Shown: piece by piece, positions 8,427 to 16,531 of the stretch
Layout: each line of letters begins with the position of its first letter
Numbering within the stretch: the stretch's first letter is position 1
Source: Lachnospiraceae bacterium
GTDB taxonomy: Bacteria > Bacillota > Clostridia > Lachnospirales > Lachnospiraceae
Length of the DNA: 64,000 nucleotides
Assembly: GCA_910575475.1 (NCBI GenBank)
Contig: CAJTGD010000027.1
Coordinates: 22,706-86,705 of the forward strand
Direction of reading: 5' to 3'
Notes under the pieces: model-generated
Database searches by the model: none
Seen by the model: only the letters and a program-made list of their open reading frames with translations
What the model was told of the DNA's origin: nothing
Made by a program: the position numbers and the translations under genes

Positions 8427-9767
8427 TTGAGGTATTTGCAGCGTATTATAAATTCTATAGTTTTGATTTTGGCGGCAAATCTTCCATTTCTGGATCATTA
8501 TCTCCTGCCTTCGGGCGCAGGCGGGATTTTGATCATGGCTGTCTTATTGGCGGGACTCCTATTTCTGATCATGCGTCCCTCGATATCTAATCGCAGTATT
8601 CCCAAAAAGCAGCTTCGGATCTGTGCGGACGGGTGCGAATTATTGATCTGCTTTCTGATCTCCACGACAGTGTCAGTGATCGGACTGATCTGTATGATCA
8701 CAGTACTATTTCCGGGAAACCGGTTGTTATGGATCCTGGATCTGGTGTGCGTGATCATTGTGGAGGCGGCCACTTTCTGGTGCGGGATTCTCCGCATCTA
8801 TCTGACCTCCTTGCAGATCGGGATGAAATGGCGTGTGATCGGTATTGCCTGCGGATGGATCCCGGTGGTGAATCTGTTTGTCCTGTTCCGTCTGATCAGG
8901 ATTGCGTCGGAGGAGTGGAAATTCGAGAGCAGGAAATTGATCCACGCCCACGAGCACGAGGAGGAGCAGCTGTGCCGGACCAGGTATCCGATCCTTATGG
9001 TGCACGGTGTACTCTTCCGGGATTTTAAGTATTTTAATTATTGGGGAAGGATTCCGAAGGAGCTGGAAACGCACGGCGCAAAAATCTTCTATGGAAATCA
9101 CCAGTCCGCGGCAGCTGTTGCGGACAGCGGTCAGGAGCTGGCCGGCCGGATTCAGGAGATCATTGCAGAGAATGGCTGTGAAAAGGTCAATATCATTGCA
9201 CACTCGAAGGGAGGACTGGATTCCAGATATGCCGTCAGCTGCCTTGGCATGGATGCGTATGTAGCTTCCCTGACGACCATCAATACCCCTCACAGGGGCT
9301 GTGTGTTTGCGGATTATCTTCTGGGTAAGATTCCGGCGGCGGTGAAGGACAAAGTGGCGGACAGCTATAATGCCGCGCTTCGCAAGCTGGGAGATGAGAA
9401 TCCGGATTTCCTGGCCGCGGTGTCGGATCTGACGGCATCTGCCTGTAAAGCATTCAATCAGAAGGTGCCGGACCGGCCGGGGGTGTATTACCAAAGTGTG
9501 GGATCCAGGCTGGGCGTGGCGTCCGGAGGACGGTTTCCGCTCAATTTCTCCCAACATCTGGTGCAGTATTTTGACGGGCCGAATGACGGCCTTGTGGCAG
9601 AGTCCTCTTTCCCATGGGGAGAAGATTACACATTTCTCACTACAGAAGGCAAACGTGGGATATCCCATGGGGATATGATCGATCTGAACCGGGAGAATAT
9701 CCGTGATTTTGATGTACGGGAGTTTTATGTGGATTTGGTGAATGATCTGAAAAGAAGAGGGTTTTAA
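8427..9767 (+). CDS. Membrane-anchored alpha/beta-hydrolase (lipase-like)
   Basis: 446 aa with a TTG start and a good ribosome site (aaggggggat). About the first 170 residues form four hydrophobic helices. The rest is an alpha/beta hydrolase: YPILMVHGVLFRD gives the oxyanion loop, VNIIAHSKGGLDSRYA the nucleophile elbow (Ser in HSKGG), NTPHRG a conserved lipase strand, and the late GISHGD a likely catalytic His. It resembles class-2 triacylglycerol lipases and PGAP1-type esterases fused to a membrane domain. Substrate is unknown; acting on membrane lipids is an inference. It sits right behind rlmH, so probably co-transcribed. Confidence 0.75.
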   Translation: MRYLQRIINSIVLILAANLPFLDHYLLPSGAGGILIMAVLLAGLLFLIMRPSISNRSIPKKQLRICADGCELLICFLISTTVSVIGLICMITVLFPGNRLLWILDLVCVIIVEAATFWCGILRIYLTSLQIGMKWRVIGIACGWIPVVNLFVLFRLIRIASEEWKFESRKLIHAHEHEEEQLCRTRYPILMVHGVLFRDFKYFNYWGRIPKELETHGAKIFYGNHQSAAAVADSGQELAGRIQEIIAENGCEKVNIIAHSKGGLDSRYAVSCLGMDAYVASLTTINTPHRGCVFADYLLGKIPAAVKDKVADSYNAALRKLGDENPDFLAAVSDLTASACKAFNQKVPDRPGVYYQSVGSRLGVASGGRFPLNFSQHLVQYFDGPNDGLVAESSFPWGEDYTFLTTEGKRGISHGDMIDLNRENIRDFDVREFYVDLVNDLKRRGF

Positions 9768-9795
9768 ACGATCATCAGATGCAACAGAAAAAAGA

Positions 9796-9824
9796 TTGTG
9801 TAACATTCCTGAGGATGATATAAT
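9796..9824 (+). promoter_or_regulatory. Promoter upstream of degV-like gene
   Basis: TTGTGT (9796-9801), a 17-bp spacer and TATAAT (9819-9824). The hexamers are identical to those in front of the alcohol dehydrogenase. Confidence 0.7.
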
Positions 9825-9930
9825 TGTTCCGTAAGTTACAAAGCAAAAGCAGATTTCTCTAAAATAGCAGCATGCGGGCGGGCCTGCCTGCGGCTTTTTG
9901 GAGCAGATCATAACACATTTGGAGGTTAAG

Positions 9931-10809
9931 ATGAACGACTATATCATATGTATGGATGCTTCCGGCGATATCATCCGGGAAGCGGCCCTGGAAAACGAAA
10001 TTCAATTTGTGCCTATGGAGTATTCGATCGGAGAGGAGATGCGTACATCCAGAGGATGCGAGAGTGAGGAACTGCTGAAAACATTTTATGACGGACAGCG
10101 CGGAGGCGACCTGACCAAGACATCCCAGATTTCCCCGTATATGTATGAGGAATATTTCAAGCAATTCCTGGAGCTTGGGAAGTCCATTCTGTATTTCTGC
10201 CTGTCAGGCGGGCTTTCCTCTACCTATCAAAGCGCCGTGCTCGCCGCGGAGACTTTGAAGGAGGATTATCCGGAGGCGGAGGTGATCCCGGTGGATACGC
10301 TGGCAGCGACAGGTGGGATCGGCCTTTTGGTGGAAAAGGCCATCGAAAACCGAAAGAACGGCATGTCCATCCGGGAAAATCTGGAATCCGTTCGGGCCGT
10401 GATCCCCAGACTGCGCCATTACTTTATGGTACAGGATCTGATGTATCTGAAGCGGGGCGGACGCGTCAGCGCGGCAACCGCCATTGTGGGCTCTGCGCTG
10501 AATATCAAGCCCATGCTCATCGTCAATGAAGAGGGAAAGCTTGTGAACGTGGATAAGAAACGCGGGAACAAAGCGGCCATGTCTTCTCTGTTTGCGTCGT
10601 TCAAAGAAAATTATGATCCGGAGACGGATACCAGGATCTACATCTGCGATTCGGACGCGCCGGAGCTTGCGCAGGGACTTGCCGAAAAAATAAAAGAGGC
10701 GGAGCCAGGCGTGACGATACGCCGCACCATGCTGTCGCCAATCATCGGTGCCCATACCGGCCCGGGAATGGTTGCGGTGATTCTGTTCGGCAAGGAGAAA
10801 ACATCATGA
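9931..10809 (+). CDS. DegV family fatty-acid-binding protein
   Basis: 292 aa. Two-domain DegV/EDD fold; family members bind a fatty acyl chain and, as FakB, can hand it to a fatty-acid kinase. Visible signatures are the N-terminal MDASGDI, KTSQISPYMYEEYF, the acyl-contact LSGGLSSTYQSA, and RLRHYFMVQDLMYLKRGGRVSAA with LNIKPML. The C-terminal GAHTGPGMVAV is typical. Start ATG 9931 has GGAGG at 9921-9925. It overlaps the next gene by four bases (ATGA). No FakA-type kinase is in the window, so the acyl-phosphate role is not supported here. Confidence 0.9.
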   Translation: MNDYIICMDASGDIIREAALENEIQFVPMEYSIGEEMRTSRGCESEELLKTFYDGQRGGDLTKTSQISPYMYEEYFKQFLELGKSILYFCLSGGLSSTYQSAVLAAETLKEDYPEAEVIPVDTLAATGGIGLLVEKAIENRKNGMSIRENLESVRAVIPRLRHYFMVQDLMYLKRGGRVSAATAIVGSALNIKPMLIVNEEGKLVNVDKKRGNKAAMSSLFASFKENYDPETDTRIYICDSDAPELAQGLAEKIKEAEPGVTIRRTMLSPIIGAHTGPGMVAVILFGKEKTS

Positions 10810-11396
10810 TAAAAAATATCATATTTGATATGGGAAATGTTTTGCTGCAGTATGATCCGGGCGTCTGTCTGCACCATTTTGTAGAGCAGGAGGAAGACCG
10901 GGTACTGATCCGCCGGGAGCTTTTCGAAGGCCCAGAGTGGGTGGAAGGGGATCTGGGGCATATTACGGATGAAGAACGCTTTGACGGTGTGAGCCGAAGA
11001 GTTCCCGAGAGGCTCCATGGAGAGCTGAAAGCATGCACAGAGCAGTGGCACATGTGCATGCGGCCGGTTGCCGGGGCGAAGGAATTCTGTGGGTACGCAA
11101 AGGAGCAGGGCTACCGCCTCTTTGTGCTGTCCAATGCCAGCAGCTCCTTTTATCAGTATTTCCAGAGATTTGCGCCGCTGGATTATTTTGACGGGATCGT
11201 GGTATCCTGCGACATCCATATGATCAAGCCGGATGTCCGCATTTATCAGTATCTTCTGGACAAATATCAGCTGACGCCGGAGGAGAGCTTCTTTATCGAT
11301 GATATGCCCGAAAATGTGGCTGGCGCCCAAAAAGCCGGGATCCGCGGGGCGGTTTTTCACGGAGACTTCGAGAAGATCCGAAAGAGTTTGGAATAA
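10806..11396 (+). CDS. HAD-superfamily phosphatase (YihX-like)
   Basis: 196 aa. Haloacid-dehalogenase hydrolase, subfamily IA with an alpha-helical cap. The four motifs are in order: FDMGNVLL (nucleophile Asp8; Gly-Asn replaces the usual second Asp, as in YihX-type enzymes), LSNAS (motif II), KPDVRIYQ (motif III Lys) and FFIDDMPENV (motif IV acidic pair). Substrate is probably a small phosphorylated sugar or nucleotide; this is inferred from the class. It is translationally coupled to the DegV-like gene. Confidence 0.85.
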   Translation: MIKNIIFDMGNVLLQYDPGVCLHHFVEQEEDRVLIRRELFEGPEWVEGDLGHITDEERFDGVSRRVPERLHGELKACTEQWHMCMRPVAGAKEFCGYAKEQGYRLFVLSNASSSFYQYFQRFAPLDYFDGIVVSCDIHMIKPDVRIYQYLLDKYQLTPEESFFIDDMPENVAGAQKAGIRGAVFHGDFEKIRKSLE

Positions 11397-11432
11397 AAGA
11401 ATACATTTTAATGTTGGAATAGTCAGAAAATA

Positions 11433-11461
11433 TTGCGCCGGATGACGGAAAGTGATAAAAT
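11433..11461 (+). promoter_or_regulatory. Possible promoter and leader hairpin of flotillin gene
   Basis: TTGCGC (11433-11438), 17 bp, TAAAAT (11456-11461). Downstream, an imperfect stem (GAATC-g-TCCG with CGGA-t-GATTC, about 11479-11507) lies in the 5' leader just ahead of the ribosome site AAAGGAG. Confidence 0.45.
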
Positions 11462-11536
11462 AGGATGTGAAGAAAAGGAATCGTCCGCGAATCGTTTCGG
11501 ATGATTCTTAATAGAATGACAAAGGAGAAAAAGAAT

Positions 11537-13126
11537 ATGAATAGTATGGTATTCGATGTTGTACTGAAAGTCGTTCCGGTGGTTCTGATTCTGCTGATCC
11601 TTCTCATCATCCTGGCATCCGGATATGTGAAGGCATCCCCGGATACGGCTTACATCATTTCCGGTTTGAGAAAGCAGCCGAAGGTGCTGATCGGAAAAGC
11701 AGGCATCAAGATCCCGTTTCTGGAGAAGAAGGATGAGCTGAACCTGCAGCTGATCCCCATTGATGTCAAGACCTCCAGCGCAGTACCCACCGCGGATTAT
11801 ATCAATATCCGGGTGGATGCGGCGGTGAACGTGAAGATCAGCGACCAGCCGGAGCGTCTTTCCCTGGCGGCGCAGAACTTCCTGAACCGCCCCACCGATT
11901 ATATCGCCCAGGTATCCAGGGAAGTGCTGGAAGGCAATATGCGCGAGATCGTGGGAAAGATGAACCTGGAAGAGATGGTATCGGACCGCCAGAAGTTCGC
12001 CACACTGGTGAAGGAGAACGCGGAACCGGATCTTGCGGCCATGGGGCTGGACATTGTCAGCTTCAACGTACAGAACTTCGTGGACGGCAACGGCGTCATT
12101 GAAAATCTGGGTGTAGACAACATCGTGAAGATCCAGAAGAACGCGGCCATTTCCAGGGCGGACAGTGAGAAGGAGATCGCCAAGGCTCAGGCCAAGGCGA
12201 AGAAGGAAGCCAACGACGCCCAGGTGACCTCCGAGCTGGAGATCGCCAATGCCCGGGCAAGGGCCCAGAAGGAAAAGGCGGTCGTACAGGCACAGGCCAA
12301 CCAGGAGGCAAAGGAAGCGGAGATCAGTGCCGCAACTCTGATCGCCCAGAAGGAAAACGACCTGGAGATCCGCAAGGCAGAGCTTCAGAAGGATGCGGAC
12401 ACCAAGAAGGCCATCGCCGATTCCGCATACCAGATCCAGAAGGAAACCGAGCGTAAGACCGTGGAGATCGCCACTGCGGACGCGAATCTGGCACGCCAGG
12501 AAAAAGCCATCGCCCTGCAGGAGAAGGAAGTGGAGCTGACAGAGCGCAACCTGGAAGCCACCGTGAAGAAGCAGGCAGAGGCGGAGCGCTATGCGAAGCA
12601 GCAGGAATCCGATGCCAAGCTCTACGAGGTACAGCGCAATTCCGAGGCCCAGCTCTTTGAACGGCAGAAAAACGCGGAAGCAGATAAGTTTGAGCGGGAG
12701 AAGGAAGCGGAAGCATTGAAAGCCACCGCAGAGGCTCAGAAGTATGCCATGGAACAGGAAGCGGAAGGAATCCGCAGCAAGGGTCTTGCGGAAGCCGAGG
12801 CTATCAAGGCAAAGGCGCTTGCAGAAGCGGAGGGTATCGAAAAGAAGGCGGAAGCCATGAAGCAGATGGGCGAAGCCGCGATTCTGGAGATGTACTTCAA
12901 GGCCATGCCGGAGATTGCCAGAAATATTGCGGAGCCTCTCGGCAAGGTGGATAAGATCACCATGTACGGGGACGGCAATACCTCGAAGCTGGTGAAGGAT
13001 ATCGTGGGAACCTTTACCCAGGTGTCCGACGGGCTGAAGGAATCCACAGGCGTTGACGTGCAGTCCGTATTATCCGGATTCTTAGGCGCAAAGCTGGCGG
13101 ACGATACCGGCGAAGCGGCAAAATAA
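11537..13126 (+). CDS. floT: Flotillin-like SPFH-domain membrane protein
   Basis: 529 aa. One N-terminal membrane segment (VVPVVLILLILLIILASGYV) is followed by the SPFH/band-7 domain (about residues 40-200, ending SFNVQNFVDGNGVIENLG). A long helical domain rich in AEA, AKA and EKE heptads (about 210-440) is the flotillin coiled coil, with EGI..KGLAEAEAIKAKALAEAEG before the C-terminal tail. Flotillins form oligomers that organise membrane microdomains and buffer membrane fluidity. ATG 11537 has AAAGGAG ten bases upstream; the Met at 11501 has none. A NfeD partner, common beside bacterial flotillins, is absent. Confidence 0.9.
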   Translation: MNSMVFDVVLKVVPVVLILLILLIILASGYVKASPDTAYIISGLRKQPKVLIGKAGIKIPFLEKKDELNLQLIPIDVKTSSAVPTADYINIRVDAAVNVKISDQPERLSLAAQNFLNRPTDYIAQVSREVLEGNMREIVGKMNLEEMVSDRQKFATLVKENAEPDLAAMGLDIVSFNVQNFVDGNGVIENLGVDNIVKIQKNAAISRADSEKEIAKAQAKAKKEANDAQVTSELEIANARARAQKEKAVVQAQANQEAKEAEISAATLIAQKENDLEIRKAELQKDADTKKAIADSAYQIQKETERKTVEIATADANLARQEKAIALQEKEVELTERNLEATVKKQAEAERYAKQQESDAKLYEVQRNSEAQLFERQKNAEADKFEREKEAEALKATAEAQKYAMEQEAEGIRSKGLAEAEAIKAKALAEAEGIEKKAEAMKQMGEAAILEMYFKAMPEIARNIAEPLGKVDKITMYGDGNTSKLVKDIVGTFTQVSDGLKESTGVDVQSVLSGFLGAKLADDTGEAAK

Positions 13127-13218
13127 GGCTTCGCGTTTAAACCGCGGATTCGTATCTTTTACCTGCTTTGGTAAAACAGACAAGGAAAAGGCCCGGAGAA
13201 TTTGTTCGCAGTTCTCAG

Positions 13219-13247
13219 GTATAGGATAGAACAGCCGCACATATACT
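13219..13247 (+). promoter_or_regulatory. Sigma-E-like (sporulation) promoter of yqfC
   Basis: GTATAGG (13219-13225), exactly 14 bp, then CATATACT (13240-13247). The -10 matches the Bacillus sigma-E consensus CATACANT at 7 of 8 positions; the -35 is partial. The predicted start near 13254 falls in the loop of the terminator at 13230-13280, so the yqfC message would lack the terminator's 5' arm. yqfC and yqfD belong to the sigma-E mother-cell programme in Bacillus (established); the site here is inferred. Confidence 0.5.
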
Positions 13248-13280
13248 CTTGATAAAAGGTGTATGTGTGGCTGTTTTTTT
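13230..13280 (+). terminator. Rho-independent terminator of flotillin gene
   Basis: A 14-bp stem with one G.U pair (13230-13243 with 13262-13275), an 18-nt loop and a run of seven T (13274-13280). The yqfC ATG at 13281 follows immediately. Confidence 0.85.
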
Positions 13281-13565
13281 ATGGATCATGAACGTGAAAA
13301 CGAAGGGCTCAAAAGCCGTCTGGTATCCGCTGCCGGCATGCCGAAGGATGTGGTGCTGGGTGCGGCCGTGGTCACACTTCTCGGCGACTCCGAGGTGTGC
13401 ATCGAGAACTACCGCGGGATCATCGAATACACCGAATGCCTGATCCGGGTACAGGCTAAGGGAAAACAGATCCGCCTGCATGGGAAGCATCTGCAGATCG
13501 AATATTATACCAACGACGAAATGAAGATCACAGGAACCATATGCTCCCTGGAATTCTGCAAATGA
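13281..13565 (+). CDS. yqfC: Sporulation protein YqfC (YabP/YqfC family)
   Basis: 94 aa. Small beta-rich sporulation protein of the mother cell; biochemical role unknown in the family. Recognised from GMPKDVVLGAAVVTLLGD, VCIENYRGIIEYTE and IRVQAKGKQIRLHGKHLQIEYY. Start is uncertain: ATG 13281 matches family length but directly follows a terminator T run with no ribosome site. ATG 13263 (100 aa) has AAAAGG only three bases ahead. It is followed by yqfD, phoH and ybeY, the standard Firmicutes order. Confidence 0.85.
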   Translation: MDHERENEGLKSRLVSAAGMPKDVVLGAAVVTLLGDSEVCIENYRGIIEYTECLIRVQAKGKQIRLHGKHLQIEYYTNDEMKITGTICSLEFCK

Positions 13566-13581
13566 AAGAGAGGTAACCAAT

Positions 13582-14907
13582 GTGATACAAGCAATCCTTC
13601 GATACATACGCGGATATGTGAAGATCCGGATCCAGGGCTATTCGCCGGAGCGGTTTCTGAACCTGTGCCGGTATCATCACATCCTGATCTGGGGGCTGAG
13701 ACCAAAGGACAATGCCTACGAGATGTATCTGACGCTGGACGGCTTTCGAAAGCTGCGGCCGATCATCCGGAAGACCCATACCAGGGTGGCCCTGCTGGAG
13801 CGGTGCGGACTTCCCTTCTTCATCCGGAAGCACCGGAAACGGAAAATGTTTCTGGCAGGGGCGCTGATCTGCATCGGGCTCTTGTTTTTCTATTCCAGCT
13901 ATATCTGGGATATTCATTTTGAAGGGAATGACAAATGGACCGATCAGACGCTGCTGGAATTTCTGGAAACAAAAGAGGTCTCTCCGGGAATGCCGAAAAG
14001 CAGGGTGGACTGCAGCCAGATCGTCAAGGATATCCGGGCGCGGTATGATGATATCGTGTGGGTCTCCGCCTCCATGGACGGAAGCCGGCTTCGGATCCAG
14101 ATCAAGGAAAATGAGGACACGTTCCGGGAGGAAGAAAAGAGCCTGGATCCCTCCGGCGGGCCGGAAAGTTCCCAAAACGGGAATGCATCCCAGGAGACGG
14201 CCAGGAGCGACGGGGCAGACCAGACCCCGACCGATCTGGTGGCATCCCAGGACGGGGTGATCACCAGCATCATTACCCGCAACGGGGTGCCCATGGTCCA
14301 TGTGGGGGATTCGGTAAAAAAAGGGGACCTGCTGGTATCCGGGCGGGTGGAAGTCTTGAACGACGCGGCGGAGGTCATCGGCTACCAGTACCAGCAGTCG
14401 GACGCAGATATCTTTGCGGACACCCAGATGGCTTACAAGGACCAGATTCCCCTCACCTATCAGAAAAAAACATACGATCCCTACGAGCAGCGCAGGCTCT
14501 GGTACATACGGCTGGGACCCTTTCGGATCTCTGCCGGCACCCTTTCCCATGATTTTCCCAAATGGGAAAAGTATACGGAGGAGTACCAGCTCAGGCTGGG
14601 AGAAAACTTTTATCTGCCGGTGGATTACGGCATGATCTGTATTAAATCCTATCAAACGAAAGAAAAAAAACACTCAAAACAGAAGCTTCAGGAGATTTTG
14701 ACGAAAAATTTTACACAATTTTCCAAAGAAATGGAAGAAAAGGGTATTCAAATTTGTGAAAATAGTGTTAAAATACATGTGTACAAAAATTCTGCCGTTG
14801 CCAGCGGCACCCTGTATCTGAATCAGAAGATCACAGAGACGGCAGATACGGAAATTCTGACGATTGAAAGGAACGAACAGGATGAGTCTAACGGAACTGA
14901 TGGTTGA
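13582..14907 (+). CDS. yqfD: Sporulation protein YqfD
   Basis: 441 aa, GTG start with GAGAGG upstream. Single-pass membrane protein of the YqfD family, needed for efficient sporulation in Bacillus. The N-terminal RNA-binding-like part (YIRGYVKIRIQGYSPERFLNLC) is followed by a membrane helix (about residues 90-112, FLAGALICIGLLFFYSSYIW). A POTRA-like segment then starts with WDIHFEGN, and the extracytoplasmic domain contains DGVITSIITRNGVPMVHVGDSVKKGDLLVSG. It overlaps the phoH start by 26 bases, implying coupled translation. Confidence 0.9.
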   Translation: MIQAILRYIRGYVKIRIQGYSPERFLNLCRYHHILIWGLRPKDNAYEMYLTLDGFRKLRPIIRKTHTRVALLERCGLPFFIRKHRKRKMFLAGALICIGLLFFYSSYIWDIHFEGNDKWTDQTLLEFLETKEVSPGMPKSRVDCSQIVKDIRARYDDIVWVSASMDGSRLRIQIKENEDTFREEEKSLDPSGGPESSQNGNASQETARSDGADQTPTDLVASQDGVITSIITRNGVPMVHVGDSVKKGDLLVSGRVEVLNDAAEVIGYQYQQSDADIFADTQMAYKDQIPLTYQKKTYDPYEQRRLWYIRLGPFRISAGTLSHDFPKWEKYTEEYQLRLGENFYLPVDYGMICIKSYQTKEKKHSKQKLQEILTKNFTQFSKEMEEKGIQICENSVKIHVYKNSAVASGTLYLNQKITETADTEILTIERNEQDESNGTDG

Positions 14908-15886
14908 CATTCCAGCAGAACATGAGAATAATGTATTTGGACAGTTTGACAACTATGCAAAGAAGATCGAGCGTACCTTCCGCGTGACTCTGATCGCGCG
15001 GGAAGGCGCGGTGAAGGTCCTGGGGGAAGGCGCGGCGGCAGAGAAGGCCAGGCGTGTCCTGACCCAGCTTACGGAGCTTTCCAGGCGGGGCAATATCATT
15101 ACCGAACAGAATGTGGATTACGCCATTTCCCTGGTATTCGAGGATCAGGAGGAGGCCCTTGTGGAGATCGACAGGGACCTGATCTGCTATACCCTTCAGG
15201 GGAAGCCCATCAAGCCCAAGACACTGGGACAGAAGAAGTATGTGGATGCCGTCAAGGGCGGCATGGTCACCTTCGGACTGGGGCCTGCCGGAACGGGGAA
15301 GACCTATCTGGCGATGGCCATGGCGGTCACTGCATTTAAAAATAACGAGGTGAGCCGGATCATCCTGACCCGGCCGGCCATCGAGGCGGGAGAGAAGCTG
15401 GGCTTCCTTCCCGGCGACCTGCAGAGCAAGATCGATCCCTACCTGCGTCCGCTCTATGACGCCCTGTACCAGATCATGGGGGCGGAGGCTTTTCTGAAAA
15501 ATTCGGAGAAGGGGCTGATCGAAGTGGCGCCTCTGGCATATATGAGGGGGCGTACACTGGACAACGCGTTTATCATTCTGGATGAGGCTCAGAATACGAC
15601 GCCTGCTCAGATGAAAATGTTCCTGACCCGGATCGGCTTCGGGTCCAAGGTCGTGATCACAGGGGATTCCACCCAGAAGGACCTGCCGTCGGGAACGGTA
15701 TCGGGCCTGGATGTGGCGGTCAAGGTGGTCAAAAATATCGAGGACGTGAAGATCTGTACGCTCACCAGCAAGGACGTGGTGCGCCATCCGCTGGTCCAGA
15801 GGATCGTCAAGGCATATGAGGATTATGAGAAGAAGGAAATGCGCTCCGGAGGAAACGTGGGGCGGAACAGACGGCGGCGGAATTAA
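14882..15886 (+). CDS. phoH: PhoH family ATPase (PhoL type)
   Basis: 334 aa. Cytoplasmic P-loop ATPase, linked in this family to RNA metabolism together with YbeY. A KH-like N-terminal part is followed by Walker A GPAGTGKTYL near nt 15282-15312 and Walker B FIILDEAQNTTP near 15571-15605. The sensor region GDSTQKDLPSG and the C-terminal KDVVRHPLVQRIVKAYE complete it. ATG 14882 lies inside yqfD. The neighbouring ybeY is the usual functional partner. Confidence 0.93.
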   Translation: MSLTELMVDIPAEHENNVFGQFDNYAKKIERTFRVTLIAREGAVKVLGEGAAAEKARRVLTQLTELSRRGNIITEQNVDYAISLVFEDQEEALVEIDRDLICYTLQGKPIKPKTLGQKKYVDAVKGGMVTFGLGPAGTGKTYLAMAMAVTAFKNNEVSRIILTRPAIEAGEKLGFLPGDLQSKIDPYLRPLYDALYQIMGAEAFLKNSEKGLIEVAPLAYMRGRTLDNAFIILDEAQNTTPAQMKMFLTRIGFGSKVVITGDSTQKDLPSGTVSGLDVAVKVVKNIEDVKICTLTSKDVVRHPLVQRIVKAYEDYEKKEMRSGGNVGRNRRRRN

Positions 15887-15968
15887 CCTTTGGGCTTTGG
15901 AGAGGAAACTGTTTGAAACCTGCCGTGCCGTGTAAAGCGTATGACTGAACAGATAAAGGAGAATGACC

Positions 15969-16472
15969 GTGAGTACAGCGAGTATCTATTATGAAGAAGA
16001 GGGCGGCATCCGTCTGCCCTTTGACCCGGAGACTGTAGCAAGGACAGTGATCGAGGAAGCTCTGGAATATGAAGGATGCCCCTTTGAGGCGGAGGTGAAT
16101 CTGCTTTTGACAACGGATGAGGAGATCCATGCCATGAACCGGGAATTCCGGCAGATCGACGCCCCTACGGACGTGCTTTCATTTCCCATGCTGGAATATC
16201 AGAACCCGGGGGATTTTTCGGGCTTCGAAGAGGAGGAAGATTCCTTCGATCCGGAGTCGGGAGAGCTTCTGCTGGGGGATATCGTGATCTCCAAGGATAA
16301 GGTCCTGAGGCAGGCGGAGGAATACGGGCATTCCCCAAAGAGAGAATTTGCTTTTCTGATCGCCCATAGTATGTTACACTTATTTGGATATGACCATATG
16401 GAAGAGGACGAACGCCTGGTCATGGAACAAAAGCAGCGGGAGATCCTGGAGCGTGTGGGAATCCTGCGGTAA
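15969..16472 (+). CDS. ybeY: Endoribonuclease / rRNA maturation factor YbeY
   Basis: 167 aa. Metal-dependent single-strand endoribonuclease acting in 16S rRNA 3'-end maturation and ribosome quality control. The zinc site HSMLHLFGYDH (H-x3-H-x5-H) is intact and preceded by LGDIVIS. The loop between PTDVLSFPMLEY and LGDIVIS carries an acidic insert (GFEEEEDSFDPESG) often seen in Clostridia. GTG 15969 is preferred: AAGGAG (15956-15961) is seven bases away, but only one base from ATG 15963. Confidence 0.93.
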   Translation: MSTASIYYEEEGGIRLPFDPETVARTVIEEALEYEGCPFEAEVNLLLTTDEEIHAMNREFRQIDAPTDVLSFPMLEYQNPGDFSGFEEEEDSFDPESGELLLGDIVISKDKVLRQAEEYGHSPKREFAFLIAHSMLHLFGYDHMEEDERLVMEQKQREILERVGILR

Positions 16473-16531
16473 AAAATGCGGACAGATCTGCAATGTTTTG
16501 TGATGCGCACTAAGGTTTACGGAGGATATGA

